The notes under the pieces were generated by a model, which did not search any database, was not told the origin of the DNA, and saw only the letters and a list, made by a program, of their open reading frames with translations. A stretch of 64,000 nt of DNA. Source: Paenibacillus cellulosilyticus. Its GTDB lineage: Bacteria > Bacillota > Bacilli > Paenibacillales > Paenibacillaceae. Each line of letters begins with the position of its first letter. The first letter of the stretch is position 1. Shown here piece by piece: positions 50,002 through 58,687 of the stretch. Made by a program: the position numbers and the translations under genes. The DNA lies in the NCBI RefSeq assembly GCF_003182255.1, contig NZ_QGTQ01000002.1, positions 358,767 through 422,766 on the forward strand. Direction: 5' to 3'.

Positions 50002-51093
50002 ATGTCGCAGCAATCGGTTTCGCCTAGATCGATCACAATTGAGCAATCGGAGTGGGAGAAGCTGCAGGAAAACCCTCGCAGCAAAGACTTTGTGCAAATT
50101 AAGCTGACGATGGACGGCAAAACGATCGACGCAGGTCTTCGTCATCGCGGAGGACATACGATCCGCTACGCTAAGAAATCCTATGAAATCCGATATAATC
50201 GAAGCAACAGCAGCGGCGTCCGCACCCTGCACTGGAATGCAGAGTATGATGACCCTTCCATGATGCGCAACGCGTTCTCGTTTCATTTCTTAAATACGCT
50301 TGGCGTCTATTCACCAAGAACGAAGCATATCGAGTTGGAATTAAACGGTGAGGCGCAGGGGGTTTATTTGGAGATTGAAGCGGTGGACCGCTATTTTTTC
50401 AAAAACCGCAATTTAGGTTGGAAATCGCTTGTGTATGCAAGTAACGACAGCGCCAACTTCAGCTTATACGATCCTTATACGTATGAGGAGAAAGAATCCT
50501 TATTCGATGGGTATGAGAAGCAGCTCGGCGATGACTATACAAAGTCCCGCCTAATATCGTTTGTACGCAAAATTAATCAACTCGAAGGCAGCAGTCTTGC
50601 TAATGTATTATCGAGTCGACTGGATACGACCTTCTACTTAAAATGGCTCGCGGGTGCGGTGCTGACAGGCAATTACGACGGGTTCGAACAAAACTATGCG
50701 TTGTATGAGCGAAGCAGCAATGGCAAGTATCGAATTTTGCCGTGGGATTACGAAGGTACGTGGGGAAGAAACTGCTACGGACGCGTATGTGACAGCGACA
50801 TCGTCGATGTGAAAGGCTATAACGCCTTAACGGAGAAACTCTTCTCCTTCAGCGATTATCGTACGGAATACAAGAAGATACTGCTTGGATACTTGGAAAA
50901 ACAATTTACGCTCGATGCGCTTTCACCTGCTATCGAGAGCATGCATAGCTCGATTGCTGATGCAATCAGCAGGGATTATTCGCGCAAGCACGCATTTTCG
51001 GTATTCGAATCCGAGCCTTACATTATGCGACGCTACATCGTTGAGCGCCGCGATATCGTGTACAACGAATTGACGAACAATTGGCCGGATTAA
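50002..51093 (+). CDS. cotH: CotH-family spore coat protein kinase
   Basis: A 363-residue CotH protein. Family blocks: FVQIKLTMDGKTIDAGLRHRGG, KKSYEIRYNR, DPSMMRNAFSFHFL, GEAQGVYLEIEAVDRYFF, LAGAVLTGNYDGFEQNYALYE (Asn/Asp region) and RILPWDYEGTWGR (catalytic Asp with metal-site region). CotH phosphorylates CotB and CotG on serines in Bacillus spores. GGAGG lies before the ATG. The gene follows the GSR-repeat gene and sits near a CotB homologue, giving kinase and two likely substrates in one locus. No signal peptide. Confidence 0.87.
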   Translation: MSQQSVSPRSITIEQSEWEKLQENPRSKDFVQIKLTMDGKTIDAGLRHRGGHTIRYAKKSYEIRYNRSNSSGVRTLHWNAEYDDPSMMRNAFSFHFLNTLGVYSPRTKHIELELNGEAQGVYLEIEAVDRYFFKNRNLGWKSLVYASNDSANFSLYDPYTYEEKESLFDGYEKQLGDDYTKSRLISFVRKINQLEGSSLANVLSSRLDTTFYLKWLAGAVLTGNYDGFEQNYALYERSSNGKYRILPWDYEGTWGRNCYGRVCDSDIVDVKGYNALTEKLFSFSDYRTEYKKILLGYLEKQFTLDALSPAIESMHSSIADAISRDYSRKHAFSVFESEPYIMRRYIVERRDIVYNELTNNWPD

Positions 51094-51231
51094 CGCAAGC
51101 GGCGCATGACAAGCAGCCAAAAGAGAATCATGTGAAGCAGTTGGGCTAGCATTATCCCCTTATGGTAGACAGTGAAAAAAGAATCCATCGTATGATGGGC
51201 TTAATCACTGTTGACCGGAGGGGATTTTTTC

Positions 51232-51321
51232 ATGCCTGCAGCGAAAACATCAAAGCTGCAAAAAGCAAAAAAGGTCAAGAGAAACAGACTAAATGCGATT
51301 ACACTCACAATAGGTTATTAA
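51232..51321 (+). CDS. Short basic peptide frame, unknown
   Basis: ATG after a strong GGAGGGGATTTTTTC site opens a 29-residue frame: MPAAKTSKLQKAKKVKRNRL, then NAITLTIGY. It is very Lys/Arg-rich and matches no family that I know. The upstream TGGTAGACAGTGAAAAAAG (near 51163) resembles the outer end of some insertion sequences, so this may be a small remnant. Expression is unproven. Confidence 0.35.
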   Translation: MPAAKTSKLQKAKKVKRNRLNAITLTIGY

Positions 51322-51340
51322 ACAAGAGAAGGTAGGAACA

Positions 51341-51688
51341 ATGATGAATTTTAAAGAACGGATAAAGGATTCATTTGTATTAGTAGGTTACGGTGCGGCT
51401 GGCAAATGGAGTGGTGATGTTGTTGATCCAATTCCAGCATTATGGGCAAAATCTTATCGGTTTCTTTCTGAAAACAAAGTAGATGAAATTGTAGGGATTT
51501 GCCTTCCTCCGAGAAGTGATCATTACTTCTATACATGTGGGATTGAGATCGATTCGGTTAAGTTCGAGAAGGTCGGTGAAGGAATGACTTTACATACGTT
51601 CCCCAGACAAAAATATGTGGTGTTCAAACATAAGGGTGCTGCTAAGAGTATTCCAAATACTTATGGGGAGCTGTGGGAGAGCAGCTAA
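51341..51688 (+). pseudogene. Truncated GyrI-like effector-binding domain protein
   Basis: A 115-residue frame of the GyrI-like (AraC effector-binding) fold: PIPALWAKSYRFLSENKVDE, YFYTCGIEIDSVKFEKVGEG and YVVFKHKGAAKSIPNTYGELW. These proteins are about 150 residues; this one stops at ELWESS, before the last helix and strand, where family members continue with a Pro/Glu-rich block. A GGTAGGAAC site precedes the ATG. It is AT-richer than neighbours. It may still fold, but a late truncation is likely. Confidence 0.55.
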
Positions 51689-51731
51689 TCCGCACCTTTT
51701 GTTTTATTCATTAACGAAAAAAGTGCGGATT
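51686..51731. terminator. Hairpin between convergent GyrI-like and cysK genes
   Basis: AATCCGCAC and GTGCGGATT form a perfect 9-bp stem with a T/A-rich 28-base loop. Lacks an external T-run, so its strength as a terminator is doubtful. Confidence 0.45.
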
Positions 51732-51739
51732 AAGCGCAT

Positions 51740-52657
51740 TTAGAAAATATCCATGCTTAAGTATCGTTCACCTGTATCCGGTGCAATGCACAGCACACGT
51801 TTGCCTGGCCCAAGCCGCTTGGCAATTGTAAGTGCCGCCCATACCGATGCGCCGGAAGACGGTCCGACTAGAATCCCTTCAAGACGCGCTAATCGACGCA
51901 TCGTATCAAGCGCATGCTCATCCGACACTTGAATGATTTCATTGTAGATGGAGGTATTGAGAATGGACGGCACAAAACCTGGACTTGTTCCCACCAGCTT
52001 ATGCGGTCCAGGACTGCCACCTGACAACACAGGCGAGCCCTGCGGCTCAACAACGGCCACATACAAACCCGGCAGCTGCTCTTTGAGCGCTTCCCCTGTT
52101 CCCGTTATCGTGCCGCCCGTACCAGCTGTTGCTACGAATGCGTCGAGTCGTCCTTCCGTCTGCTCCATAATTTCAAGCGCGGTCGTCGTTCGATGCACAT
52201 CCGGATTCGCATGATTCTCGAACTGGTTCGGGATGAAGCTGTTCGGAATGCCCTGCGCGAGCTCTTCAGCCTTCTTAATAGCGCCGGGCATCCGCTCTGC
52301 CGCTGGCGTCAGGACAACCTCTGCCCCATAGGCACGCAGCATTTTGATCCGTTCCACCGACATATTGTCCGGCATAACGAGAATAAGCCGATAGCCTTTG
52401 GCCGCGGCATTCATCGCAAGTCCAATTCCCGTATTTCCGCTTGTTGGCTCAATGATGGTGCTGCCCGGCACGATCATTCCTCTTCGCTCTGCATCTGCAA
52501 TGAGAGCGGATGCGGCCCGATCCTTCACGCTTCCACTTGGATTAAGCTTCTCAAGCTTGACCAGCACCTCGGCGTCCTGATCGGTCACCAGCCTTCTTAG
52601 CCGAATCGCTGGCGTGTCTCCAATGAGGTCCGTTATCGATTGTACGATGCGAGGCAT
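51740..52657 (-). CDS. cysK: Cysteine synthase (O-acetylserine sulfhydrylase)
   Basis: A 305-residue CysK that makes cysteine from O-acetylserine and sulfide. The Schiff-base Lys is in NPSGSVKDRAAS, the substrate loop is EPTSGNTGIG, the PLP phosphate loop ATAGTGGTITGTG, and GPSSGASVWAAL near the end. Cytoplasmic dimer. Start at 52657 is chosen for the AAAGGAGGACGCAT site. Its first 107 bases overlap the 3' end of the MFS gene in another frame. Confidence 0.93.
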   Translation of the reverse strand: MPRIVQSITDLIGDTPAIRLRRLVTDQDAEVLVKLEKLNPSGSVKDRAASALIADAERRGMIVPGSTIIEPTSGNTGIGLAMNAAAKGYRLILVMPDNMSVERIKMLRAYGAEVVLTPAAERMPGAIKKAEELAQGIPNSFIPNQFENHANPDVHRTTTALEIMEQTEGRLDAFVATAGTGGTITGTGEALKEQLPGLYVAVVEPQGSPVLSGGSPGPHKLVGTSPGFVPSILNTSIYNEIIQVSDEHALDTMRRLARLEGILVGPSSGASVWAALTIAKRLGPGKRVLCIAPDTGERYLSMDIF

Positions 52658-53924
52658 ATGCGTCCTCCTTTCGATATGCTGCATGAGAGGCATTGCCTCC
52701 TGCTGCCGTTCTATTCAATAAATGTCTGGTCGCTATCCATCCAACAATCGGCATGCTGCCGACCCCGAATAACAGCCATGTAATCGCCGCCGGTGAGTGC
52801 GTGCGCGTCAATACGAGCAGATAAGCCGTCATACCGATCGCTCTGCCGAACGTTAAGGCAAGTTCCCTTAGGACGATAAGTTCCTCTCGCTGTTTGACCG
52901 ACTCCTCGTTCCGTCCAATTAGATCGAAGACCGATGACGTGATCGGAATCATATACAACGGCGTAAGCAGCGCTGTACCGACCCCAAAGATAAGGAGCAG
53001 CGGATAACGAATGCCGAAGAACAGCGGAAGGATAACAGCTGACAGTGCAAGTACACCGATCAGCATCGCTCCGCTTCGACGATTCATTCGCATCGAACGC
53101 CCCACAAACCAGAAGCTGACGAGCGCAACAGCCGATGTAATTAAGGCGTAGTTGCCGACCTTTTGCTCATTATGCGTTGCTACATAGACGGTTAAGCCCA
53201 CTAGAAACATAAAGACGCTGTCACGAATGCCTTGCGTTGTAATCGCAATTGCGAATCGGCGCCATGGATTGCCCCGCTCCTTCAACTGCTTGAAGGGAAG
53301 CATCCAATCATAATGGCCCTCCGTATCACGGTTCTTCAGCCCAAGAGAAACGATGACCGCCCCAGCAAGTACGATCAGCGACGCCGTAAAAATAATTCGA
53401 TAACCAATCTGATTTCGAGATGTCGTAATAATGAAACCAGACAGCCACGGCGCCACAATTCCGGCAGCCGCTCCAAGCAGACCAGCAATCCCGTTATAGC
53501 GGTCGCGGTTGTCCGCCTCCGTCACTTCGAAGTAAATAATATTGTACGAGAGCCAGAATAGCCCTAGAGCTAGTCCATCCAATATGCCGATCGGCACAAC
53601 CCAGCGGTAGGCAGAAGGACCAAGCAATAACACCGTAAAATAAAAGCAGCCCGACAGCGCAATGCCGAGCCGAAATACGATCATTTTGTTATGTTCCTTC
53701 ACCCATTTACCGGCGATCCAGAACAACAGTCCGCTCACGATATATTGGCTCATGCAGAACCAGCCGATGCTTGCGAAAGACTCTTGGGCCTTCCACAAAT
53801 ATACCGGTATGAACGTACCTGATAACGCACTGGCAGCCGCGTACATGCCGTGAACGGCCATCAATCGGCGGGATTGTCCATCCAACCGCCCTGACATACG
53901 CTTCCCCGCAGCTTCTTCAGCCAT
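52551..53924 (-). CDS. MFS transporter
   Basis: A 457-residue major-facilitator protein with about twelve hydrophobic helices from residue 20 to 420 (ASALSGTFIPVYLW, SGLLFWIAGKWVKEHNKMIVFR with the inter-helix basic motif, AGLLGAAAGIVAPWLSGFII). The last 36 residues (KEDAYASHRTIDNGPHWRH and AGDRSGRRGAGQA) are Arg/Ser-rich and come from the overlap with cysK. Start at 53924 follows GGGAGG; 54002 has none. Substrate unknown. The 107-base overlap suggests coupled expression or a recently extended C-terminus. Confidence 0.85.
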   Translation of the reverse strand: MAEEAAGKRMSGRLDGQSRRLMAVHGMYAAASALSGTFIPVYLWKAQESFASIGWFCMSQYIVSGLLFWIAGKWVKEHNKMIVFRLGIALSGCFYFTVLLLGPSAYRWVVPIGILDGLALGLFWLSYNIIYFEVTEADNRDRYNGIAGLLGAAAGIVAPWLSGFIITTSRNQIGYRIIFTASLIVLAGAVIVSLGLKNRDTEGHYDWMLPFKQLKERGNPWRRFAIAITTQGIRDSVFMFLVGLTVYVATHNEQKVGNYALITSAVALVSFWFVGRSMRMNRRSGAMLIGVLALSAVILPLFFGIRYPLLLIFGVGTALLTPLYMIPITSSVFDLIGRNEESVKQREELIVLRELALTFGRAIGMTAYLLVLTRTHSPAAITWLLFGVGSMPIVGWIATRHLLNRTAAGGNASHAAYRKEDAYASHRTIDNGPHWRHASDSAKKAGDRSGRRGAGQA

Positions 53925-53945
53925 TTGCATAACCTCCCGATTCGA

Positions 53946-53972
53946 GACAACCGAACTTTTTTGAACACGCAA
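53946..53972 (-). repeat. Partial copy of the MITE-like end
   Basis: CAACCGAACTTTTTTGAACACGC, close to the right end of the 15.3-kb element (AACCGAACTTTTTGATCACGC). Only one end is present. It lies upstream of the MFS start and overlaps its leader. Confidence 0.45.
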
Positions 53973-54015
53973 TTTAAGGTGTCCCAAACCGGATAGGAGC
54001 ATGCTGTTTAGGGTG

Positions 54016-54588
54016 TTATTTGGATGACTTCTCCAGCAGCTCAGTCAATTGCTGACGTGCGGCAAATGAAAGCTTCGTTGACGTCTCGAAGCAGGAAGGA
54101 CATACATACAGTACCGTCTCGAATGGTGCGGCCAACAACGGTTGTCCAAGTGCTGGCGGAACAGCAGGCTTAAAGTTATCGCGCGTTACTTGATTGGCGC
54201 CAAGCTCCAGCATGTACCCTCTGCACGAAGGGCATTCAGGTACTTCAAGCTGATCGTCCAACACACGCTCGATTTTCTCTTCGATTGCAAAACCCGAACG
54301 GCGTGCCTGACGGAAGCCGTCCCCTGCCTTAGCCGATTCCATCCATTCGCTCGAATCGTTATCTGACCATTCATCTTCTTCATTGTCATGATTGTGGTTG
54401 TGTTCAAGTTCTTCCTCATCGGAATCATCCGACGACTGATCAATGCCGATCTGCATGGTCCGATAGCCTGACAACTCGTTGTCGCAATGTGGACAGAATT
54501 CCTCTGGACCGATCTCTTCGTCCCATACGATTTCGGAATGGCACCATGGACAAATCGTACCATTGTGCTGATGTTCGCTGCCGCTCAT
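54016..54588 (-). CDS. Zinc-ribbon protein, unknown function
   Basis: A 190-residue hydrophilic protein with an N-terminal zinc ribbon (CPWCHSEIVWDEE, then FCPHCDNELSGYR), a long acidic His/Asp/Glu tract (EEELEHNHNHDNEEDEWSDN) and a second CxxC pair (ECPSCRGYM, YVCPSCFETS) near the C-terminus. No catalytic motif. AGGTG precedes the ATG. It ends a small operon of membrane genes downstream of mutS2. Confidence 0.7.
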   Translation of the reverse strand: MSGSEHQHNGTICPWCHSEIVWDEEIGPEEFCPHCDNELSGYRTMQIGIDQSSDDSDEEELEHNHNHDNEEDEWSDNDSSEWMESAKAGDGFRQARRSGFAIEEKIERVLDDQLEVPECPSCRGYMLELGANQVTRDNFKPAVPPALGQPLLAAPFETVLYVCPSCFETSTKLSFAARQQLTELLEKSSK

Positions 54589-54600
54589 CTTACTTCACCT

Positions 54601-54681
54601 CTAGTTATTGGATAAATAATATACGCCCAGCGCTACAAAAACGAACGCGAGGGCAAACAGCGTTCCCCACAAATACTTCAC
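54601..54681 (-). CDS. 26-residue single-helix membrane peptide
   Basis: GTG at 54681, preceded by GGGAGACGATTATAAC, opens MKYLWGTLFALAFVFVALGV, then YYLSNN, ending TAG. One hydrophobic helix with a positive N-terminus, 21 bases downstream of the DUF350 gene and 12 upstream of the zinc-ribbon gene, all on one strand, so it is a member of this operon. Too short for most gene callers. Function unknown. Confidence 0.6.
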   Translation of the reverse strand: MKYLWGTLFALAFVFVALGVYYLSNN

Positions 54682-54701
54682 GTTATAATCGTCTCCCGTG
54701 A

Positions 54702-55121
54702 TTAGTTGATGGTCGCGCCAATGACATAAGACAGCGCTACAGAAATAACCATAGCAATAAGGCCGACAGCGCGATTGTCCTGCTCAATCTCGTGGTCAAT
54801 TCGGAATACAGGCGTAACGAATTCGAACAGGATGTAAGCGGCAAGCAGAATGGCGCAGCCAAATGCCGCCCAGCCGATACATTCGTAGATCGATTGATCT
54901 GCCGCAATGGCGAAGCGGAAAATGTTGCAGATGCCAAGCATTTTACCGCCGGTCGCCATTGCAACGGACAAGTTGCCCTTCTTGATTTCTTCCCAGCATG
55001 AATAAGAGGTAACCAGCTCAAACAAGTATAACACGACTATGAGCGCGAGCACGGCAACCGATACATAAGCCATCGAGGCGACAAGCGAGTTGTCAAGAAA
55101 TCGATCGAGTTCGCGTTCCAT
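54702..55121 (-). CDS. DUF350 family membrane protein
   Basis: A 139-residue protein with four hydrophobic helices (residues about 17-37, 55-75, 83-103 and 118-137). The YjfL/DUF350 pattern GNLSVAMATGGKMLGIC and then AVGLIAMVISVALSYVIG is clear. The family's role is unknown; in other bacteria some members lie beside glutathionylspermidine or phage-shock genes. GGGAGG precedes the ATG. It lies 13 bases after the mutS2 stop. Confidence 0.85.
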   Translation of the reverse strand: MERELDRFLDNSLVASMAYVSVAVLALIVVLYLFELVTSYSCWEEIKKGNLSVAMATGGKMLGICNIFRFAIAADQSIYECIGWAAFGCAILLAAYILFEFVTPVFRIDHEIEQDNRAVGLIAMVISVALSYVIGATIN

Positions 55122-55134
55122 CTGCTTCCTCCCG

Positions 55135-57504
55135 TCAGTTGAGCTCGGCTACCGTCACCCCGGCTCCGCCTTCCCCATACTGTCCAAGCCGATAAGACTT
55201 CACATGCTTATGCCGACGCAGAAAATCTTGAATGCCCGTACGCAGAACGCCGGTCCCTTTGCCGTGAATCAGGTGTACACGTCCGAAGCCCGCCAGGAAT
55301 GCTTCGTCGAGGAATCGGTCCGCTTCGATCAATGCTTCATCAAGCGATGCACCACGCAGATCCAGCTCCATCGTTGCACTCTCATCGCGCGTACGCTTCA
55401 AGCTGGCAGCTTGCTTCGGCTGCTGCTGCTTCGCTGCAGCTTCGCTCGATTTCAATAGCTCCAGATCGTCGAGGGCAACCTTCATCTTCATAATGCCAAG
55501 CTGAACCAACGCTTCTGAACCAGCAAGCTCAATGACGCTGCCCTTCTGATTCAGGCTGTAAACGCGAACTTCATCGCCTGGGCCGATACGAGCTGATTTC
55601 GATCCGCGTTTACCGCCTGCTGGCTTCGGCCGATGCAGCTCCGGCGTCGCTTCATCCAGCTTGCGTCGCGCTTCGATCAACTTGTGCTCCTTGACGGACG
55701 CACCTTCCTCCATCGCCAGCTTGCGCAGATCGGCAATGATCTGCTCAGCTTCTGCCTTCGCCTTCCGAACCGCTTCGCGCGCGTCATCCTGCGCTTTGCG
55801 CAGCAGCTTGTCGCGTTGTTCTTCAAACCGCTCACGTTCCGCTTCATGCTTCGCACGCAGCTCTTCAAGCTCGCGGCGCAGCGCCTCCGCAGTGTTGCGC
55901 TCATTCTCGGCGCTAAGACGATCCTCTTCGAGCGAAGCGATCATGTTCTCGACGCGCGCATCTTCTTCGCTTACTTCACCGCGCGCATGGTCAATAATCG
56001 CCTTCGGCAGTCCAAGCCGCTCTGCAATTGCGAATGCATTGCTTCGGCCCGGTACGCCAACGAGCAGTCGGTAGGTCGGGCTGAGCGTTGCGACATCGAA
56101 CTCCATGCTGGCGTTAATGACGCCTTTGCGATTGTAAGCATAAGCCTTCAGCTCGCTGTAGTGCGTCGTTGCAATAATACGCGAATCAAGCTTATGAATG
56201 TGCTCCAGTATCGCAATGGCGAGCGCCGAGCCTTCCGCCGGGTCCGTACCGGCACCAAGCTCATCAAGCAGCACAAGGCTCTTAGGCGTCATTGCTTTCA
56301 AGATGCGAATAATATTCGTCAAATGGCTGGAGAATGTACTCAGGTTCTGTTCGATGCTCTGCTCATCACCAATATCGGCATAGATTGCATCGAATACACA
56401 CATCTGACTGCCTTCTTCGGCTGGGATGAACAAGCCTGACATCGCCATTAGACTAAGCAGACCAACCGTCTTCAGTGATACCGTCTTACCGCCCGTATTC
56501 GGACCGGTGACGATGATGGCCGAGAACGAGTTGCCGAGCTCTACATCAGTCGGCACAACCGCTTCCGCAGCAAGCAGCGGATGACGTCCGCGCTTCAGCT
56601 TCAAGAAGCCGCGATCATTCATCCGTGGCAGTGACGCACGCATCTCATGCGCGAGGCGTGCCTTCGCGAAAGCAAAGTCAAGCGCACCCAGTCCTTCAGC
56701 ATCCGCCAGCAGATCTTCGCTAACATCAGCTGTCAGTGCCGTCAGCTTCTGAAGCACTTTCTCAACCTCACGCTCTTCATTCGCACGAAGCTCGCGCAGC
56801 TTGTTATTCATGGAGACAATTACTTCCGGCTCGATGAACATGGTCGCACCCGAGCTTGACTGGTCATGCACGATGCCACCGAAATTAGAACGGTATTCCG
56901 ACTTAACCGGAATAACATAGCGATCATTGCGCAACGTAATAATTGCGTCCTGGAGCATTTTCTGAACCGAACTCGAACGTATCATCTGCTCCAGCTTCTC
57001 ACGAATGCGGGACTCGCCGTTGCGAAGCTCTCGTCTTACGGCTGCCAGCTCCGGACTCGCTTGATCCATAACTTCCGCATTCTCGTCAATGCACGCCAGA
57101 ATCGCGTCCTCTGTCGGCTTATGTTCCGACAGCGGCTCCGCGATCTCGGCCAGCAATGGAATCGGATCAGCATCATGCAGCTGAAGCACATGCTTCTTCA
57201 CTCTGCGGCCCGCGCGAATGGTCTCTGCAATTTCAAGCAGCTCCGCCGGATTCAGCGTTCCGCCGATACGAGCGCGCTTGAGCGACATCGACAAATCTGC
57301 GATTCCGCGAAAAGGCGGCGAACCCTTCAATCGGTCCGCCTTGTATCCCTCATCCGTCGCCTGCAGCGAGTGCTTGACGATCGAAAGATCGGGGCTCGGC
57401 TTCAATTGTTCAATAACTGCTTTGCCAAGCGGCGTTGCAGCATGAGCCGAAAGTTTATGAATGATTTTATAATAATCCATTGTATGCAATATTTTGTGAT
57501 CCAA
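55135..57504 (-). CDS. mutS2: Endonuclease MutS2 / ribosome-rescue factor RqcU
   Basis: A 789-residue MutS2. It has the core and clamp (1-300), the ATPase with Walker A TGPNTGGKT and ABC-type LDELGAGTDPAEG, the KOW-like domain (ARIGPGDEVRVYSLNQKGSV), and a C-terminal Smr domain (DLRGASLDEAL, HLIHGKGTGVLRTGIQDFL) with its endonuclease motif. In Bacillus it splits collided ribosomes and limits recombination. The start is TTG at 57504, since LDHKILHTMDYYKIIHKL matches the usual MutS2 N-terminus, with GAGAGGAG upstream. Confidence 0.95.
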   Translation of the reverse strand: MDHKILHTMDYYKIIHKLSAHAATPLGKAVIEQLKPSPDLSIVKHSLQATDEGYKADRLKGSPPFRGIADLSMSLKRARIGGTLNPAELLEIAETIRAGRRVKKHVLQLHDADPIPLLAEIAEPLSEHKPTEDAILACIDENAEVMDQASPELAAVRRELRNGESRIREKLEQMIRSSSVQKMLQDAIITLRNDRYVIPVKSEYRSNFGGIVHDQSSSGATMFIEPEVIVSMNNKLRELRANEEREVEKVLQKLTALTADVSEDLLADAEGLGALDFAFAKARLAHEMRASLPRMNDRGFLKLKRGRHPLLAAEAVVPTDVELGNSFSAIIVTGPNTGGKTVSLKTVGLLSLMAMSGLFIPAEEGSQMCVFDAIYADIGDEQSIEQNLSTFSSHLTNIIRILKAMTPKSLVLLDELGAGTDPAEGSALAIAILEHIHKLDSRIIATTHYSELKAYAYNRKGVINASMEFDVATLSPTYRLLVGVPGRSNAFAIAERLGLPKAIIDHARGEVSEEDARVENMIASLEEDRLSAENERNTAEALRRELEELRAKHEAERERFEEQRDKLLRKAQDDAREAVRKAKAEAEQIIADLRKLAMEEGASVKEHKLIEARRKLDEATPELHRPKPAGGKRGSKSARIGPGDEVRVYSLNQKGSVIELAGSEALVQLGIMKMKVALDDLELLKSSEAAAKQQQPKQAASLKRTRDESATMELDLRGASLDEALIEADRFLDEAFLAGFGRVHLIHGKGTGVLRTGIQDFLRRHKHVKSYRLGQYGEGGAGVTVAELN

Positions 57505-57668
57505 GGCTTCAAACAGCTCCTCTCAACGTTCATTATAGCCGATGCGTGAACTGGATGCTATGACGTAACCTTCCATACATGCGGCAGTAGCTTGTGGGAA
57601 CTATATTAAGTATCATGCCCGACACTTTGACGCTCGGATATGAGACATCTTAATGAGGAGGACCCACC

Positions 57669-58034
57669 ATGCATTTTCTAGGCCATGTCGTTCGATTCAT
57701 TGTCGCAGCGCTTGTGCTCATGCTTGTTGGTTTTATCGTTCCCCAATTCAGCGTAGGCGGATTCTGGAGCGCCTTGTTCCTCGCGCTGGTCATCGCCGCA
57801 TTGGGATGGATAGTTGAAGGTATTTTCGGTACAAGGGTGACCCCATTCGGGCGAGGCATCGTTGGTTTCATCGCCAGTGCCGTCGTCATATGGGTCGCGC
57901 AGTTCATTGTTGGAGGCGTCAGCGTTACGTGGCTCGGTGCTATCCTCGCTGCACTGGTCATCGGGATCGTCGACCTGTTCATTCCGGTCAGCACACCGTT
58001 CGAAGCAGGCCGCAGCGAACGCAGCCGCAATTAG
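57669..58034 (+). CDS. Phage holin family IV-type membrane protein (YvlD-like)
   Basis: A 121-residue protein of four transmembrane helices (residues about 5-25, 32-50, 65-85, 92-110) with GWIVEGIFGTRVTPFGRG between. It fits the chromosomal YvlD/holin-like family, which is widespread outside phages. There are no phage genes around. GAGGAGGACCCACC precedes the ATG. Function unknown. It is divergent from mutS2. Confidence 0.8.
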   Translation: MHFLGHVVRFIVAALVLMLVGFIVPQFSVGGFWSALFLALVIAALGWIVEGIFGTRVTPFGRGIVGFIASAVVIWVAQFIVGGVSVTWLGAILAALVIGIVDLFIPVSTPFEAGRSERSRN

Positions 58035-58067
58035 CGGTTTAGCCTCAAGCGCAACCTGAGCTTTTGC

Positions 58068-58102
58068 CGAGATCCCCTTACTCTGCGGAGCAAGGGGTCT
58101 TG
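58068..58102 (+). terminator. Weak terminator-like hairpin
   Basis: GATCCCCTT and AAGGGGTC form a stem with a 12-base loop; only TTGGCTTGTT follows, so efficiency is uncertain. Confidence 0.4.
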
Positions 58103-58257
58103 GCTTGTTCCCTTATTCTTTACGGCGAACAGCACATAAAGCTTCACGATTTTGTAACTGCGGCAATCGCCGCTTTCGTATACAATAGGAAGGACATGTC
58201 ACCGCAGCGTACGACTGGGGTACGCGATAGAAGATGATGAGGGGAGTCTAGTCGGTT

Positions 58258-58638
58258 ATGAATATGAAGAAAGCAATTGCAGGCTGCACGCTGGCCATCA
58301 TGCTTACGTTGGCACTGAGTGCCTGCGGCTCCAGCTCCACAACGATGAACGCTAACATTTCGGAGCCTTCGGAAGCGACTGCACAGCTTGTAATTCACGC
58401 AAAGAACTGGGAATTCGATCAAGCCGAATACCATGTGAAAGCGGGCGAAGCTGTCAAAATTGCTGTTGAATCCGAATCCGGTTTCCACGGTGTAAAGATC
58501 AAAGACACGAGCTTCTCCATCAAATCAAACGAATCAAAGATTCTGTCGTTCGATAAAGCAGGAACGTATGAAATCTTCTGTAACATTGCCTGCGGCACAG
58601 GCCATACGCGCATGAAAGCAGAGATCATTGTGGAGTAA
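58258..58638 (+). CDS. Cupredoxin-domain lipoprotein (CuA-type)
   Basis: A 126-residue lipoprotein. Signal peptide and lipobox LSAC (Cys near residue 23), then a cupredoxin domain with metal ligands His in GFHGVKI and the CuA-like motif FCNIACGTGHTRM (Cys, Cys, His, Met). This is the cytochrome oxidase subunit II-like fold; family members carry copper for oxidase assembly or act alone as electron carriers. GAGGGGAG is upstream of the ATG. Not beside oxidase genes here. Confidence 0.85.
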   Translation: MNMKKAIAGCTLAIMLTLALSACGSSSTTMNANISEPSEATAQLVIHAKNWEFDQAEYHVKAGEAVKIAVESESGFHGVKIKDTSFSIKSNESKILSFDKAGTYEIFCNIACGTGHTRMKAEIIVE

Positions 58639-58639
58639 G

Positions 58640-58662
58640 GGGCTTCGCCCCTTGAACCCCAT
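58640..58662 (+). repeat. GGGGC hairpin after the cupredoxin gene
   Basis: AGGGGC-TTC-GCCCCT makes a short GC-rich stem directly after the stop. It lacks a T-run. It joins the following structured element. Confidence 0.4.
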
Positions 58663-58687
58663 TAGATCTTACTTACCTAAATCAACA

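Noticed and set aside
57669-58034. Prophage marker (holin)
   Set aside because: No lysin, structural or integrase genes nearby; chromosomal holin-like family members are widespread.
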